In this document: in pieces, positions 14,001 through 24,514 of the stretch
How positions within the stretch are numbered: position 1 is the first letter of the stretch
Layout: every line of letters starts with the position of its first letter
Assembly (NCBI RefSeq): GCF_040436345.1
Contig: NC_133236.1
Span: 14,355,966 to 14,419,965, forward strand
Source of the DNA: Pagrus major
Taxonomy: Eukaryota > Chordata > Actinopteri > Spariformes > Sparidae
DNA length: 64,000 bases
Direction: 5' to 3'
The notes under the pieces: generated by a model
Database searches by the model: none
What the model was told of the DNA's origin: nothing
The model's input: only the letters and a program-made list of their open reading frames with translations
Position numbers and translations under genes: made by a program

Positions 14001-17000
14001 ATTGCCACTCGCTACGGGGTTTGCAGTGTTACTTTGGACTGGCAGTAATTTAATCGAGTGGCATTTTGGTGACGATAAGAGCGACACTGTTTGAAGTTAC
14101 AGCTGCACGAACATAATACACCTGCCTATTCTCCTCAATACTTCCATCAGACTCGTTGATTGGTCAGGATCATTTGAGTTTAAACGTTATTTTACTGCTT
14201 CTTGCATCAACATCATGATTATTGATTAGTGCGGTGTTTGATTACAGATACAAATTAAGGTTAATTGTTGCTGATGTGGAAACAATAAGGGAAATAAATG
14301 ACTGACTGGTTTCAATGCTATACAGGAAAAATGGAGGAGAGGAATAAGCTGTATTCTAGGCATGTGCAGTTAAATCATTTTGTCTGTCTCTGTGGATTTA
14401 TTCAGTTTGGATGATTTGAAAAAAAAAACTTGAGTTGAGTTGTAGTGCCAGACTTTATTTTTAGAGTCTGGGAGAGAAGACAACGTTCTTTGTAATATTG
14501 TATTTAAAAAGGGCACTATGTAGTTTGGGAGAAGAAATTCAAACTCAGAATTTTAATATTTACTATATTAATGAAGTAATAATACAAACTCAGAAATAGT
14601 TATTTTTTCCATAACTGTATAAACAAGCTGTTCTCAGAGGAAAATAAGGTCCCCAGAAAACCGTTTTGAAGCTAGAAAGGTGGCAGGGTCCGCCGCATAT
14701 AAACGAAGTAAAACAGTATGAAACTGTGTTGTCCTTTACGGTCAGTTTGTTTATTCAACATTAAAACGCAGAGAGTTTGTTTATTTAGTTTAGGAGTTTA
14801 GGAGTAAGTTTAGGAGTAATACAAAAAAAAATCAGTCAATGAAGATCTTTCTTTTCTGATTAAAATGTATTCTACAAAACTACATAGTGCTCCTTTAACA
14901 AGTGATTTTGTCTGCTGGAATTTTCTTATTCACCACTGCAATGGCATCTTCAGCCTTAACACCAAGGCAGGTGTGTGCAATAATATACAATATAGATAAC
15001 CTGACGCTGCAGATTGTTTCTTAAAAAGTTGCTCTTAGAAACATCTAACACCATCTATCACGGGCTAACATCAAACAATCAGATCAACAGAAGGAGAGTG
15101 TTATCCCCAGCAGAGCCAGGCGCTACCGTTTTGCGACACTGCATGCGTAACATATTTATGATTTATGTCAAAAATGATCAGCCATTGACCGCTACGTGAG
15201 ACTAAAATCCTCCAGTTTGGAGCCAGACATTGCTACACTGATGTCTCCATCCCATTAAGATGCTAACAGAGACAATGGTGAGTGAGCAGGCGAGGCTATT
15301 TTGCCAGACTGTCATCTTATTTGGATATAATTTGTAATATACAGTTGTTTTTGGGGATGTTGGGAATTTAACACCAGGTGGACAGTGAAACACTGCTGAA
15401 TGCCCATAAATTAATCAAATAAAAAAACCACATTGCGTCGTACAAATTCATGTGTGTAGGGCATTTGCATTATTTTGCATTAATAGATGTACTGCAGCAC
15501 ATAATAAAGAACGACTACAGCTTCTACTGTTGTTGCAATTAGACCTGCTACAGTTAATTATCTATCAAACTTTGGAATTAGAACAGCATTTGCTCTACTA
15601 CAGTAATTAGGAGACTAATTTAATGCTAATAAATAATAAAAAGTCCTTGGCAGCGCACAGGCTTTATTTGGCTTCAATAATGCCCCTTGGTAGTGCTTAG
15701 TTGTAGAGTCCAAGTGTGTGTGTGTGTGTTTGCTTGTGTGCGTGACTCACTCTGAGGCGACAGCAGCAGGAATGGGCTCCTCTAGTAACTCCAGACTGTG
15801 AAGGATCCAGAAGCAAAGCCACGGTCTGCTAGCATCCAGACACTACTCGCACAGAGACACACACACATCACATGATCAGATGGGCATCAGATGACCAATT
15901 AGAGCAGTAAAAGAGCTGGTGAGATCAGTTGGCCAGAGAAAGAGTGGACACACAGACAGAGAGGAGGAAAATAACAGAGCTGACAAAATGTACAAATATC
16001 AGACCACTAGTTGGCAAACATGTGATGGTGCTTATGATAAAAACAATACAATACAATCTTTTGTACTGTTTTTATAACAGAACATCGTGACTCAGCTTTG
16101 AATTTCTATTGCCAATTCTTTCCAACACTGCTGCACCATTGATGTCAATGCGGCTTCAAAGGAAACCAAGAAATGATCAAATCTGCAGTCAAATCAGTCT
16201 GACAGGGAGCTGCAGGCCGGGCAGAAAACACATGCTTGTTCCAAAGTAGAGAACAGCTAACACACACACGCACAACAAAACAGGTGAGGTGACCTTCCCA
16301 AAAGCGGACGAGCATATTTTTTGCAGAGTGAGTACAGTGGTTTTTCTATTTAAAGCAGGGCGAGCCAATCAGACACACATCCAGAGGCAGTGAGTGTGAC
16401 TGTCCTTCAGGTCTACACTGGTTACTGACACACAGGAACTAATACAACTAGGCCGAGATTCTGTTACTATGCTGCCTATTGTTTAGCTGCAATAGTGAAA
16501 GTTGAAATAACTATATGCACAAATATGAACCAGTATCCTGTTCGTTTTTTTCTCACCTAAAACGTTTTGAAAAACACATTTTAGTGTACTGTTTCGCTGT
16601 AGTACGATATTGTTTGTAACCAGCCAGCTGCCAGCGCAGTGCATCCTGGCTGTTATATGTTTTCTAACCCCTTTGAGCAAAAGGGAATACCAAAGCCCTT
16701 CCTCTGTTTTCTCTGGTCATGTGGCACAAATTGAAATATTTATGTCTTTCTGCTGCATAGACAGCCCAGTTTTATGCAAGGGCCATCTTTCCAGCAGTGA
16801 AATACTTTTTAAATGGCCGCAACAGATGTTACAACATGTGTTCTTCTGCTTGCTGGAAGTGTGATACCGTACCTCATAAGCATCTGATAAGTGACGTAAG
16901 CCCTTCTTGAGATATTGGTAGTGTTGTTCCCGCAACAACGTCGGCCTGAAGACCAAACACAGGACAGAAGGATGGATTAACAGGTTGAATGCAACTGTAA

Positions 17001-20000
17001 AATGTCAACACATATTTAAGAAAGATTTAAGAATCTCCTCTGTAAAAATGCTGCTCTTGGAAAAAATGTTTTTTAAGTAACCTCTCCGTTTGTTTCACAC
17101 TCAATCATGTCACATAAAAAATAAACTTTAATTATTACAAAGAGGAAAATCAAGATCCTGTCTGTAAGTGCTTTTGGAATTTAACACACACATTAAAAAC
17201 TATACCACAAAATCTGAGAGATGTACTTATTTATTCAATGATATCTATATTTTAAGGTGTTTCGTCTTCTCCGCAGACAAATTGGTGCCTTCTTTGCATT
17301 TTCTTCCAAATGTTTCATTCACTTTCTATTGGCGAGAGAGTGTTCTGGCCTTGTGTAGCACAAAAAAGAACTAGGGACCAAAACATGACTGTGAGCTGAC
17401 TTACTCCTGCGTATTTCTACGACATGCAACAAAATATTCTGTGACTGTATCAATTGTTTGTATGGTTTTGTATGTATACTCTTCATGAGAGCAGCAACTA
17501 ATTATTTTTTTCAATATTCATTCATCTGCAGATTATTTTCCCGAATAATCTTTTAGTCTCTAAAATGTAAAAAGAAATTATGAAAAATGCCAATTTCCCA
17601 GGGCTCAAAGTGACAATCTCAACTAGTTCCTTTTGTTCAACCAACAGTCCAAAACCCAAAGACTTTTCATTTAAAATCATAAATGACAAAGAAAAGCAAC
17701 ACATTTGGATATTTAAGAGGCTGGAACCAGCCAATGTGTGACAATTTCACTTAAAAAAACAATCTAATTACATTTTATTGATCTCCAGTCACACACAGTT
17801 CCCTTTCATCATTTTAATTTCAGTGTGCTCCACAGGAACAGCAGCGCAACTTTCATCTGCATCTGTAGCTTCTAACACACAAACACAAATTAATGTGTGT
17901 CAGTGAGTCAAAGACAGCTGACACTCCCTCCCTCCTCATCACCACCCACCCAGTCCAATTCACTGCCTGCCCTTTTCACGCAGTGTTTGCCACGACGATT
18001 GTAATTACACTCTACCTACACAGGGTTAGTCACAGATCGCTGCCCCAAGTTTCACAGCAGCAATTCCTCAACACAACAACAATCAGGCGGGGAGAACAGA
18101 ACGAATGCTAAGCAGCTAAAAGCCGGTCCGCCCACCACAGTATTGTTCATAAAGACGAGTATTCAACTCGGCTGTTTAAATGTTGAGAGCGGATCAGGCT
18201 AGGGAATATTAAAACCTATAATCTCAGTCTCAAGTTGAGTAGTCTGAAAAAGAGGGAACAAATACTCCGATGTTTGAAGCTGAATAATAAACTTCCAACT
18301 TCTATCTAAATTGTAGGGTTTGGTTTTTGCAAAGGCATCCGCTTTGAAATCCATTATATTTCATTAGTCTCATCTTCATTTTAGCAGCATAATTGGCCGA
18401 TTATGCAACTTTCCTCTTGTGACTTTTAGCTTGAGTACAAAGGGAAGCATTGTAGCTACCACTGACACAGCAAGGTCACGCCCTCAGTTGTTTTTGTGCT
18501 CATTTGGTGGTTTTACAACCTGAGGGAAATCAGGATCTACAATTAAAAACAAAGGGTTTTTTCAAGGCTGAATAAAATGTCACATGAAAACAAAATGGAA
18601 GGATTTTCTCTACTAAAATCATATTTAGTTTTTTTTTATGGCAGTGTGTAAAGGTCTTCATGCAAGGAGGCGCTATTTGAAGAAAATATATCTACATAGT
18701 TAAATGAATGTAATGCAGAAAGAACTTCAAAGAGCAACGCTGCATGAACAGTGAAGAGAACAAAGTGGATGTGGAAAATGCTGCTTTTCTTATTAATTAA
18801 TCAAACTCTATTTGAAGGCATACTATGCAGGATCTGTTTTGTTTGTAAAAACTCTATTAGAATTGGCACCTAAACCCCTGCTCAATGAGGGAGACGGACA
18901 GAGACAGAGCAGCAGTGGCCGGGCAGGACACAGAGTGAATTAAGAGAGCGAGTGGCAGTAGCACGAAAAAAGCAGTGAATCAGAAAAATAAAACTTTCTG
19001 ATTGTGCGACACCAGTTACATTCTAAAGCACGAAATCAATCCTGTGAGATGGTGCCCTGTTGCCAAATTTTGTGGGAAATCAGCCAAAGTATACGCTTCA
19101 TCCTGTCGGGGAAAGACCTGTAGCTCTCCGTCACAGAGGAGAGGAACATTAGGTGGGCTAGGGTTTATTTATAGCGACATCATCATGCAGAAAATGTCAC
19201 CTCACATGGGAAAAACTTTGCAGAAGGGCTTGAGGAAAAAGCACTTTCACTCCAAAACATTATGTATTTTTTAACCAAAATTTGAATGTTCAGATTTGAA
19301 TACATAGCTAAGACTACTGGGAAGCTACAGAATTATATTACAACCTTTAAAAAAATTTAATTAAATAATGGACCTGCCCTTTCAAATAAAGGCCACAAAA
19401 AGAGCCTCTTTGTTTCTTCACCCATTACTTCTATCTACTTCATACCACTGTCACATTACTTAAAGAAAACGTCAGTTTTGAAACAATTTAAATAAACGGT
19501 CCAGTGTGTAGGATTTAGTGACATCTAGTGATGAGGTTGCAGATTGCAACCAAATAAATACCCCTTTCCTCACCCTCTCCTTCCAAGCGTGGAGGAGAAC
19601 CTAAAACCCAAAAATGTGAAGGGCCCTCTCTAGAACCAGTATTTGGTTTGTCCACTCTGGGCTACTGCTACATGGTGGACTCCGATATTAAACATTTTAA
19701 ATCAATATCTTATTTGGCATATAAAATGTTACATACTAGTATCAAATTAAAACAAAACACATCGATACCAAAGTCTGACCTTGCCTCCTATTTGTTGAAC
19801 GCAGAGTCCAAGCCAAACAGAAAACAGACGATGACTACTCAATGCAAGAATACCATTTACTCTGTAATGGAACAAAATGTATCTCCACATTGGCTGCATC
19901 GTTGCTGACATTCAGGTCCACACAGTTGTCATAGAAATGAAATGAGTCACCCCATTAAGAGCGGACTGATGACAGCTGACAGCAGGAGCAAAGTATGTGG

Positions 20001-23000
20001 GCTGATCAACACACCATTCAGATAACAGCCATCACACATCAGCGCGTGCAGCAGTCTCTGTTGGCACACAGCAGGTGTTTGTGATCAAAAGCAGCCACAG
20101 CCAATGAGCAGTGTTCCTGTAAATGTCTCATAATGGCAGCAAATGTATTCAACATTATGAGAGTCCTATGAATAGATAACTGTCATTACTACAGCTACAC
20201 ATTTTCTGTCCAGTTTATTGGTCACATAATGATCTTATACACTGCATAAAGGCTTTCATGATATACTGAGCTACGGTCAGGCCAATTTAATGTCCTGATT
20301 TCACATAATTATTGTACTTATTTCTGACTTGACAGAGATTCATGTCTGAAGCAGAGGCAACGTCATTTTCTGTCTTTTACACAAAGATAAGGCAGTTCAA
20401 CGTCTCCTAAAAATTACGTTCACAATATTATTTTTTTTAAGTATTAAAAAAACGATGCAGCCGCAATACAATATTTGATTATGCTTAATATTTTACAATG
20501 TAATGTATTTCAACAGTCCTGGTTTGTGTCTCCCCGCAGGTATTTTGTAATGCATATATCTAATCAGACTTTTTTGTGTTTTGACAGCTGAAGAAATAAT
20601 GTATGTAGGACAGAGAGTATTTCCTGGAGCAGATTTTCTAGTGAATTATGGTAAGCATTACGTAGTGTGTAACATCATCACAACCACAGATGGGAACACA
20701 ACTGGGACCTAATGGAACAACCCTAACAAAAGAATTACGGTGAAAATTAATGTAAGACATAATTTTTCAAAGACATTTTGTGTGAAAGACAAGAGGAACA
20801 ACAAGTAAAAAGCTGTCAATGTAAAACTCGAGAAAAAACTTTGTACTGTTGGTTGGACAAAAGAAGCAATTTTAAGATGTCTGATGAGCTTTTTTGACAT
20901 TTCAGAGACTAATATATTAATCGTGGAAAAATAATATGCAGATTAATCGATAATGCAAACAATAGTTAGCTGTAGCCCTGCTCACCAAAAAAATACATAC
21001 GTACAAAACATAAACCACTGTTCTTCCATTTGTTGGAACATGTTTATCAAAAAACTGCTCTTGAGCTGTGCACAATATTTCTTTAGTTTATTTTTGAATT
21101 TTTTTTTTTACAACAGTTAACAAATTGTGCATGAACATGTCTGAACTTATAAATATCCCCCACCCACAACAACACTCAGAGGGCATACAACTTTGGTTGC
21201 ACAAGGAAAGTAACTAGATAAATAAACAAATACACAGATACTGTTAAAGCACAATATTTCTACAGCATGTGGACACTCTGGATACTTACTGCGGTAAGCT
21301 GTGTATTTGCTTGTAAACGCTGATGACTTCTTCAATGCTGCGTTCCACTTTTTTCTAGTGGACAAGAAACAACAGGAAAGAGCAGAGTGTAAATGGTCAT
21401 TACGAAGCACATCAGGAGCTAAAGAGTACCAATAAAAAACTCAGCCTTTTCATCAGCTGGGTATCATCATTAACCAAATAGAGAGCAGATGTACGGTTTG
21501 CACAAACATCACATACACTACTGAAAATTGGTTAGGGATATTTTTAGTGTTTCACTTGATTGTTTATTCTGTGACATTTTACTTTGTGTTTTATGAACAT
21601 TTTTCGTCCCCCAAAATAATGCGACACATTTCATTTGATGTTTATTGGTATTCCAGTCTAGTATTACTCAGGGTTAGGGGTCGACCAATATGGCTTTTTA
21701 GGGCTGATAACAATACCGATTGTTAGAAATCAAGGAGAGTGAAAACCGATATTTGGGACTGATATTCATTTGCAGTAAAATTGAAACTCTTAGTGTGAGA
21801 GGATGTTGCATCAGAGCCAAAGTAGCACATTTTTAAATGAGTTTATTTTGTCTGCAATCTGACAGAAAAATCATAGATACCGATAATCGGATAATACTGA
21901 ATACCTGCCCCAATAAACGGCCAGGGCCAATAATCCGTCGACCCCTATTTAGAGTACATTTGTAACGGGAATGTGCTTGAAATTAAAGATTTAATGGTTT
22001 ATTATTAAAGGGTAACTCCACCAAATGTATACATCAAAGTGTGTTTACAGGTCTTAGGTCAGGGAGTACTACTGCATATGTGAAGAGAGTAGTATAAAGC
22101 CTTTTCTGGCTCCAGAGGAAGCTGCATGTAATCTGATATATTGCTCTTCAGTGATGCCACTTTGCATTTTGGGTATTGAAGGCAGATCAGATAAACTTGA
22201 CAAATGCTCTATGTTGGAAAAACTACACAATGGCCTGTGTAGACTTAGCTTTGGCAGTTCTGTGCTACAGTTTCTCGGTACTTTATCAGCTGATGGATGC
22301 AAATTAGCGGTTGAGCTAACCCCAGCACATTTACACTGGAGTTTTAAAAATGTCAATAACTAAACACACTAACACACACTGTCCACCTTAAATTAAGACA
22401 GACAAATAAATAAATACAGCATAAAATCATATATGGTGCTTCCGGTAACGTTATATTTGTGATTAGCTTCTACTGGACCTGAATCGATTTAACTAAACAC
22501 TTAGTTGGATATCCAACGTCAATTTATATATTTGTTGGAGTTTCGGAAACAGTCGCAGAATAAATCCACATGGACTCCGTCCTTCCTCTGGCCTGACTGT
22601 TTAAGTTACTTAGCTAACAGCTAAGTTAATTCACACCTAATCCATTTAAGGTAGAGTGCTAGCTACCTAATGCTAAAGTTTGCTCACTTGGGTTAGCTAA
22701 AGCACGGCGACCTAATGAGCGCGAACTAGTTTCTTTCTCTTTTTTTTTTTTATTCAGACAATTTGTAGGCTTTTTCATGAGTAAAAAACATTAAATGTTG
22801 AAGACAGCTGAAACTCTATTACACTTTTCCAGACGCGCCTCCATCCAGAGTGGAGGGCTGCCACTCGCAGCATTAGCATTAGCCACATTATCTAACGAAG
22901 CTAATCTGTGCCTCCGCTCACCTGCTCCACTGAAGTCACCGATTCCACCCCGTCATCCACGAACATTTCCGCAGAATGGCGCTCGTTGAAGCATCGCAAA

Positions 23001-23020
23001 GGCGCCGGCACACCGTCCAT
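1950..23020 (-). CDS. fntb: protein farnesyltransferase subunit beta, 12 coding exons
   Basis: This is the catalytic beta subunit of the cytosolic heterodimer that adds a 15-carbon farnesyl group to the cysteine of CaaX proteins such as Ras and lamins. Twelve exons join in frame to 432 residues plus stop (human 437): 22922-23020, 21290-21354, 16873-16945, 15751-15842, 13138-13284, 11710-11793, 9385-9471, 9148-9277, 5833-5965, 5062-5173, 4753-4867, 1950-2111. Every intron is GT-AG. Zinc ligands are D282, C284 and H347 (human D297, C299, H362, a constant offset of 15). Also present are peptide-pocket W87 and W91, R187, diphosphate-pocket H233, R276, K279 and Y285, plus W288 and Y346. The alpha-alpha barrel repeats (GGF.G, GGYTFCG, GGFQGR, GGLLDKPGK) are intact. 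The ATG at 23018-23020 has a perfect Kozak context (caccATGG); the longer frame upstream has no ATG. The gene is divergent from rab15. Confidence 0.97.
3157..3170 (+). repeat. short poly(A) run in fntb intron 11
   Basis: A 14-base A run preceded by ccaaataaaatctcat, resembling the tail of a retroposed sequence. The parent element is not recognised. The rest of intron 11 (2112-4752) outside this run and the element at 3655-4056 shows nothing identifiable. Confidence 0.4.
3655..4056 (+). mobile_element. composite non-autonomous DNA element, copy 1 (fntb intron 11)
   Basis: The outer part begins near aaggtacccaaaagtcac and ends near gtacttccatcactg, a teleost family with alternating aagta/acttg words. 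Between about 3800 and 3885 a second element (gtcgacc... ttatcggata... gatgca) interrupts it. The outer sequence resumes at caatctgcaaagtaacta. The same junction recurs at 35330-36300. Family names were not checked. Confidence 0.55.
4753..4867 (-). CDS. fntb: fntb coding exon 11
   Basis: Completes K341, then residues 342-379. SRDFYHTCYCLSGL carries Y346 and the third zinc ligand H347. The donor is gtaagg. Confidence 0.96.
4976..5028 (+). repeat. (GT)n microsatellite inside fntb intron 10
   Basis: About 26 nearly perfect GT units. On the fntb sense strand this is (CA)n, starting 33 bases after the exon 10 donor and filling over a quarter of a 194-base intron. Confidence 0.97.
5062..5173 (-). 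CDS. fntb: fntb coding exon 10
   Basis: Completes G304, then residues 305-340 and two bases of K341. It contains MFEQQALQEYILLCCQ and GGLLDKPG. The donor gtcagt is followed 33 bases later by a long CA microsatellite in a 194-base intron. Confidence 0.95.
5288..5345 (+). mobile_element. left end of a TTAA element (fntb upstream of exon 10)
   Basis: Starts TTAAAGGTGCATTATGTAG, matching the end of the element at 14504-14898. It lies in fntb intron 9 (5174-5832). The right end is not recognised, so it is either truncated or decayed. Confidence 0.4.
5833..5965 (-). CDS. fntb: fntb coding exon 9
   Basis: Residues 260-303 plus one base of G304. It holds the core of the active site: GGFQGRCNKLVDGCYSFW with R276, K279, zinc ligands D282 and C284, Y285 and W288. 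It is the most conserved exon. The donor is gtactg. Confidence 0.97.
5966..8149. other. fntb intron 8, no recognised feature in this part
   Basis: Unique-looking sequence without a gene. The short open frames are not coding. A dispersed repeat follows at 8150. Confidence 0.4.
8150..8365 (+). mobile_element. dispersed repeat, ATCGATTAA family, truncated (fntb intron 8)
   Basis: Contains aaaatgtcagaaaatg, tgacgtcctcaaatgtc, ttaactgtcatagagg, aatattcacatttaagaagc and an end like gattgattagcgttgc. It is the same order of words as the copies at 17500, 25209 and (reverse) 20700. The left end is missing. No protein is encoded; the conceptual peptides here are shadows of the repeat. Confidence 0.65.
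9148..9277 (-). CDS. fntb: fntb coding exon 8
   Basis: Residue S216 (completed) to L259. It contains CQNWEGG and the active-site EAHGGYTFCG motif with H233 (human H248). The first residue is Ser where the mammalian protein has Arg before CQNW. The acceptor is unambiguous. Confidence 0.95.
9385..9471 (-). CDS. fntb: fntb coding exon 7
   Basis: Completes R187, then residues 188-215 (SAYCAASVASLTNILTPKLF...). The last partial codon (ag) joins a c from exon 8, giving S216. The intron to exon 8 is only 107 bases. Confidence 0.95.
10020..10325 (+). repeat. dispersed repeat ending in a (GAA)n tract (fntb intron 6)
   Basis: A repeat-like segment (cattaacatac, gcagtaggtggcagta) runs into an imperfect GAA tract at about 10252-10325. 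The arrangement looks like a short interspersed element with a GAA tail, but no pol III boxes were found. On the fntb sense strand the tract reads TTC. Confidence 0.45.
11710..11793 (-). CDS. fntb: fntb coding exon 6
   Basis: Completes R159, residues 160-186, and two bases of R187 (human R202, which contacts the peptide carboxylate). It contains KQPDGSFVMHVGGEVDV. The donor is gtgaga. Confidence 0.96.
13138..13284 (-). CDS. fntb: fntb coding exon 5
   Basis: Completes D110, then residues 111-158 and two bases of R159. It contains the first barrel repeat (SPNGGFAGGPGQ) and APTYAAVNALCIIGTEEAYN. The upstream polypyrimidine tract is a C-run followed by a T-run (13291-13307 on the plus strand). 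Confidence 0.96.
13291..13307 (+). repeat. fntb: G-run/A-run forming the exon 5 polypyrimidine tract
   Basis: Read on the minus strand this is a T-run then a C-run directly before the tcaacag acceptor of fntb exon 5. It serves as its pyrimidine tract. Confidence 0.7.
13864..13918 (+). repeat. imperfect (GT)n microsatellite, fntb intron 4
   Basis: Interrupted GT array with tatg and tctgcg interruptions, suggesting age. It is far from any exon. Confidence 0.9.
14504..14898. mobile_element. TTAA-flanked inverted-repeat element (fntb intron 4)
   Basis: TTAA at 14504-14507 is followed by aaagggcactatgtagttt. The other end is aaactacatagtgctcct followed by TTAA at 14895-14898. The ends are inverted copies of each other. 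There is no open frame, so this is a non-autonomous element; the TTAA flanks fit piggyBac-type insertion. Confidence 0.75.
15714..15742 (+). repeat. GT-rich tract beside the fntb exon 4 donor
   Basis: The GT array 15714-15730 and a second short one to 15742 lie 8-37 bases into intron 4. The transcript carries CA repeats just past the 5' splice site. Confidence 0.85.
15751..15842 (-). CDS. fntb: fntb coding exon 4
   Basis: Residues 80-109 plus two bases of D110. It carries RPWLCFW, with W87 and W91 equivalent to the W102 and W106 that line the CaaX peptide pocket. The donor gtgagt is followed directly by a CA-rich stretch (plus-strand GT at 15714-15742). Confidence 0.95.
16873..16945 (-). CDS. 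fntb: fntb coding exon 3
   Basis: Completes Q55 and encodes residues 56-79, including REQHYQYLKKGLRHLSDAYE, nearly identical to the mammalian helix. The donor is gtacgg. Confidence 0.95.
17500..17770 (+). mobile_element. dispersed repeat, ATCGATTAA family, diverged copy
   Basis: Contains gcagattattttcccgaataatc, tatgaaaaatgccaatttccc, acttttcatttaaaatc and ggatatttaagaggctggaa in the family order. It is clearly older than the copy at 25209. Confidence 0.5.
19498..19745 (+). mobile_element. dispersed repeat beginning GGTCCAGTGTGTAGG
   Basis: The left end is ggtccagtgtgtaggattta with the following tagtgacatctagtgatga. I recall this as a common fish element whose other end is the inverted copy; that end is not visible here, so it is truncated. 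Confidence 0.5.
20700..20985 (-). mobile_element. dispersed repeat, ATCGATTAA family, reverse copy
   Basis: Read on the minus strand it starts gggctacagctaactattg, passes attaatctgcatattattttt and runs into a decayed middle. It is the reverse orientation of the copies at 17500 and 25209. Confidence 0.5.
21290..21354 (-). CDS. fntb: fntb coding exon 2
   Basis: Residues 34-54 (KKVERSIEEV...) plus two bases of Q55. The acceptor is ..ctag and the donor gtaagt. It corresponds to the first helix of the mature subunit. Confidence 0.92.
21676..21946. mobile_element. complete inverted-repeat element with AGGGGTCGAC ends (fntb intron 1)
   Basis: Ends are aggggtcgac and gtcgacccct, an exact 10-base inverted pair. 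Internally it has repeated ccgat/atcgg words (accgataatcggata). It is flanked by TA on both sides, so a TA target is possible. There is no open frame. A truncated copy of this family is nested in the elements at 3655 and 35330. Confidence 0.75.
22005..22195 (+). mobile_element. left arm of a TTAA-flanked palindromic element (fntb intron 1)
   Basis: TTAA then agggtaactccacc, followed by actactgcatatgtgaag and gaagctgcatgtaatctgat, the same order as the full copies at 25520 and 50911. The right arm is not recognised. Confidence 0.65.
22741..22753 (+). repeat. T-run upstream of fntb exon 2
   Basis: Short homopolymer in fntb intron 1 with no further structure. Confidence 0.6.
22922..23020 (-). 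CDS. fntb: fntb coding exon 1
   Basis: Residues 1-33, ending ...SVTSVEQ before a gtgagc donor (phase 0). It contains the DDGVESVTS stretch, close to the DDSVETVTS of mammals. The first 20 residues are divergent, which is usual for this disordered end. Confidence 0.93.
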
Positions 23021-24328
23021 GGTGATGATGTGCACCGTTAGCTTCAGTGGTGTCAGGGATGAGGCGATGCTGTAGGTGCAGTTAGTTTGTTTTGATAGTT
23101 CGCTTACTTTCACTGTGGTCCGCTCGCTTCCTGCTGAGGTCGGGGTGGGCGGAAACTGCGCGCACAGCCGCCGCTACGGCGTCTCCAAGGGAACAAAACT
23201 CCTTCATACACCGTAGTGCGAAAGACGACACGCGAACACACAGCCTCTTGTGGAAGTGTTTGACGCTACTTTAACAATAAAATATGTGCTAATGAGTGAT
23301 TATAAGAGTGTTTGTCTGTGTGTTAGTTTGATCTCATCTCTATTCTCTCACTGCTGTTGTATCACTGACGTCGAAAGAAGAAATGCTACCGCGTGCGTTA
23401 TTTCTACCTTCGATCTGCGTCAAGTCAGCCGCAAACAAAACAAAATGACACCGGAAGTGGTGTGACTTAGGCTTCGAAATAAGCAGTCAATTATTGTTCC
23501 TTAGGGAAAAAAAGCAATCACATCAAAACGTACTTTCTTTATATGTAATTGTATAAAGCATGTATGGACACTTATGACCTTGACATTTCACACACAAAAA
23601 AAAATCAGAAAACAAAACATTTCAGAAAACACAAGACAATTTCACATTAGCAACATTTCACAAAGAACAACATGATTTCACATAAAACAACAAAGTTTCA
23701 ACAAAGTTAACAACCACTGAGCACTGAGGGTCTTAATGCAATGTTCATCACTAGCCTATCTACTTTGGGGGGCCAATCTTGTAGTGGGGCCCAAAGATAT
23801 ATCAAGAATTTTCTGGCTTTAAAAAAACAAACAAGTAAAAGTAAATGATGAGTTGCATATATCATATGAATCATGTATGTATGCATTGTATACTAGGGGT
23901 AGATCGCTTATTGACTTGGCTGATGACTTGTGTTTTTTTCCCAACGATATTACAGAATAAGCACAAACACAAGGAAGCTGAGTCTAAGGTGAGTTAAAAC
24001 AACATGGCAGAGCAGAAAATGTAAGGAGACAAAAAGTCAATATGACTAAGTACAAGTAAAAGGAATAAAAACGATAAAACAGGCGAAATCACAGAAAAAG
24101 AAAGATCGGAAAAAATAACATTTAAAAAAATCAAAATAAATACAAGAATAGAATCAATAGAGATGATAAGATTTTATGAAGATATAAATAGCAGTCATTT
24201 TATTACAAAGACAAACAAACAAACCCATCAAATCGTCCTAGCAGCACAGACATCAAGACGTTCTCAAGTGCCTTTATTTTGGTAAGCGCCACCGGAAGTC
24301 TCATTTTCCCACCGAGTCCTACTTGACC

Positions 24329-24394
24329 ATGGTCCACCGCACCCACTGGAAGCTGGAGGCTGCCTGGGAGGCTGGAGCATCCCTGTTTTGTTAA
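24329..24394 (+). other. upstream ORF 1 in rab15 5' leader (21 codons)
   Basis: ATG at 24329 in a near-perfect Kozak context (gaccATGG), with stop at 24392-24394. It would be translated before the rab15 start if transcription begins upstream of about 24320. Confidence 0.5.
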
Positions 24395-24445
24395 CCATCA
24401 CCGACCCAGCACCAGTGAACAAAAAAAGAGCAGAGCCTCAGCCTT

Positions 24446-24460
24446 ATGTTGAGCGTCTGA
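24446..24460 (+). other. upstream ORF 2 in rab15 5' leader (4 codons)
   Basis: A minimal uORF, ATG TTG AGC GTC TGA. The weak start context makes it probably the least important of the group. Confidence 0.45.
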
Positions 24461-24466
24461 GCAGAC

Positions 24467-24514
24467 ATGGGATGCAGGTGGGGAGAGATTGCTCATCCAT
24501 CGCAGAAGAGTTAG
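24467..24514 (+). other. upstream ORF 3 in rab15 5' leader (15 codons)
   Basis: ATG in the context gacATGG, with stop TAG at 24512-24514, ending 40 bases before the rab15 start. Confidence 0.45.

Larger units (their letters stand above)
16946..21289. other. fntb intron 2, repeat-bearing
   Basis: The largest fntb intron (4.3 kb). Recognised repeats are entered separately at 17500-17770, 19498-19745 and 20700-20985. The remaining sequence shows no gene. Confidence 0.5.

Noticed and set aside
22901-23113. Longer fntb N-terminus starting at 23113
   Set aside because: The codon at 23113 is GTG. The ATG at 23018-23020 has a perfect Kozak context and gives the expected protein length.
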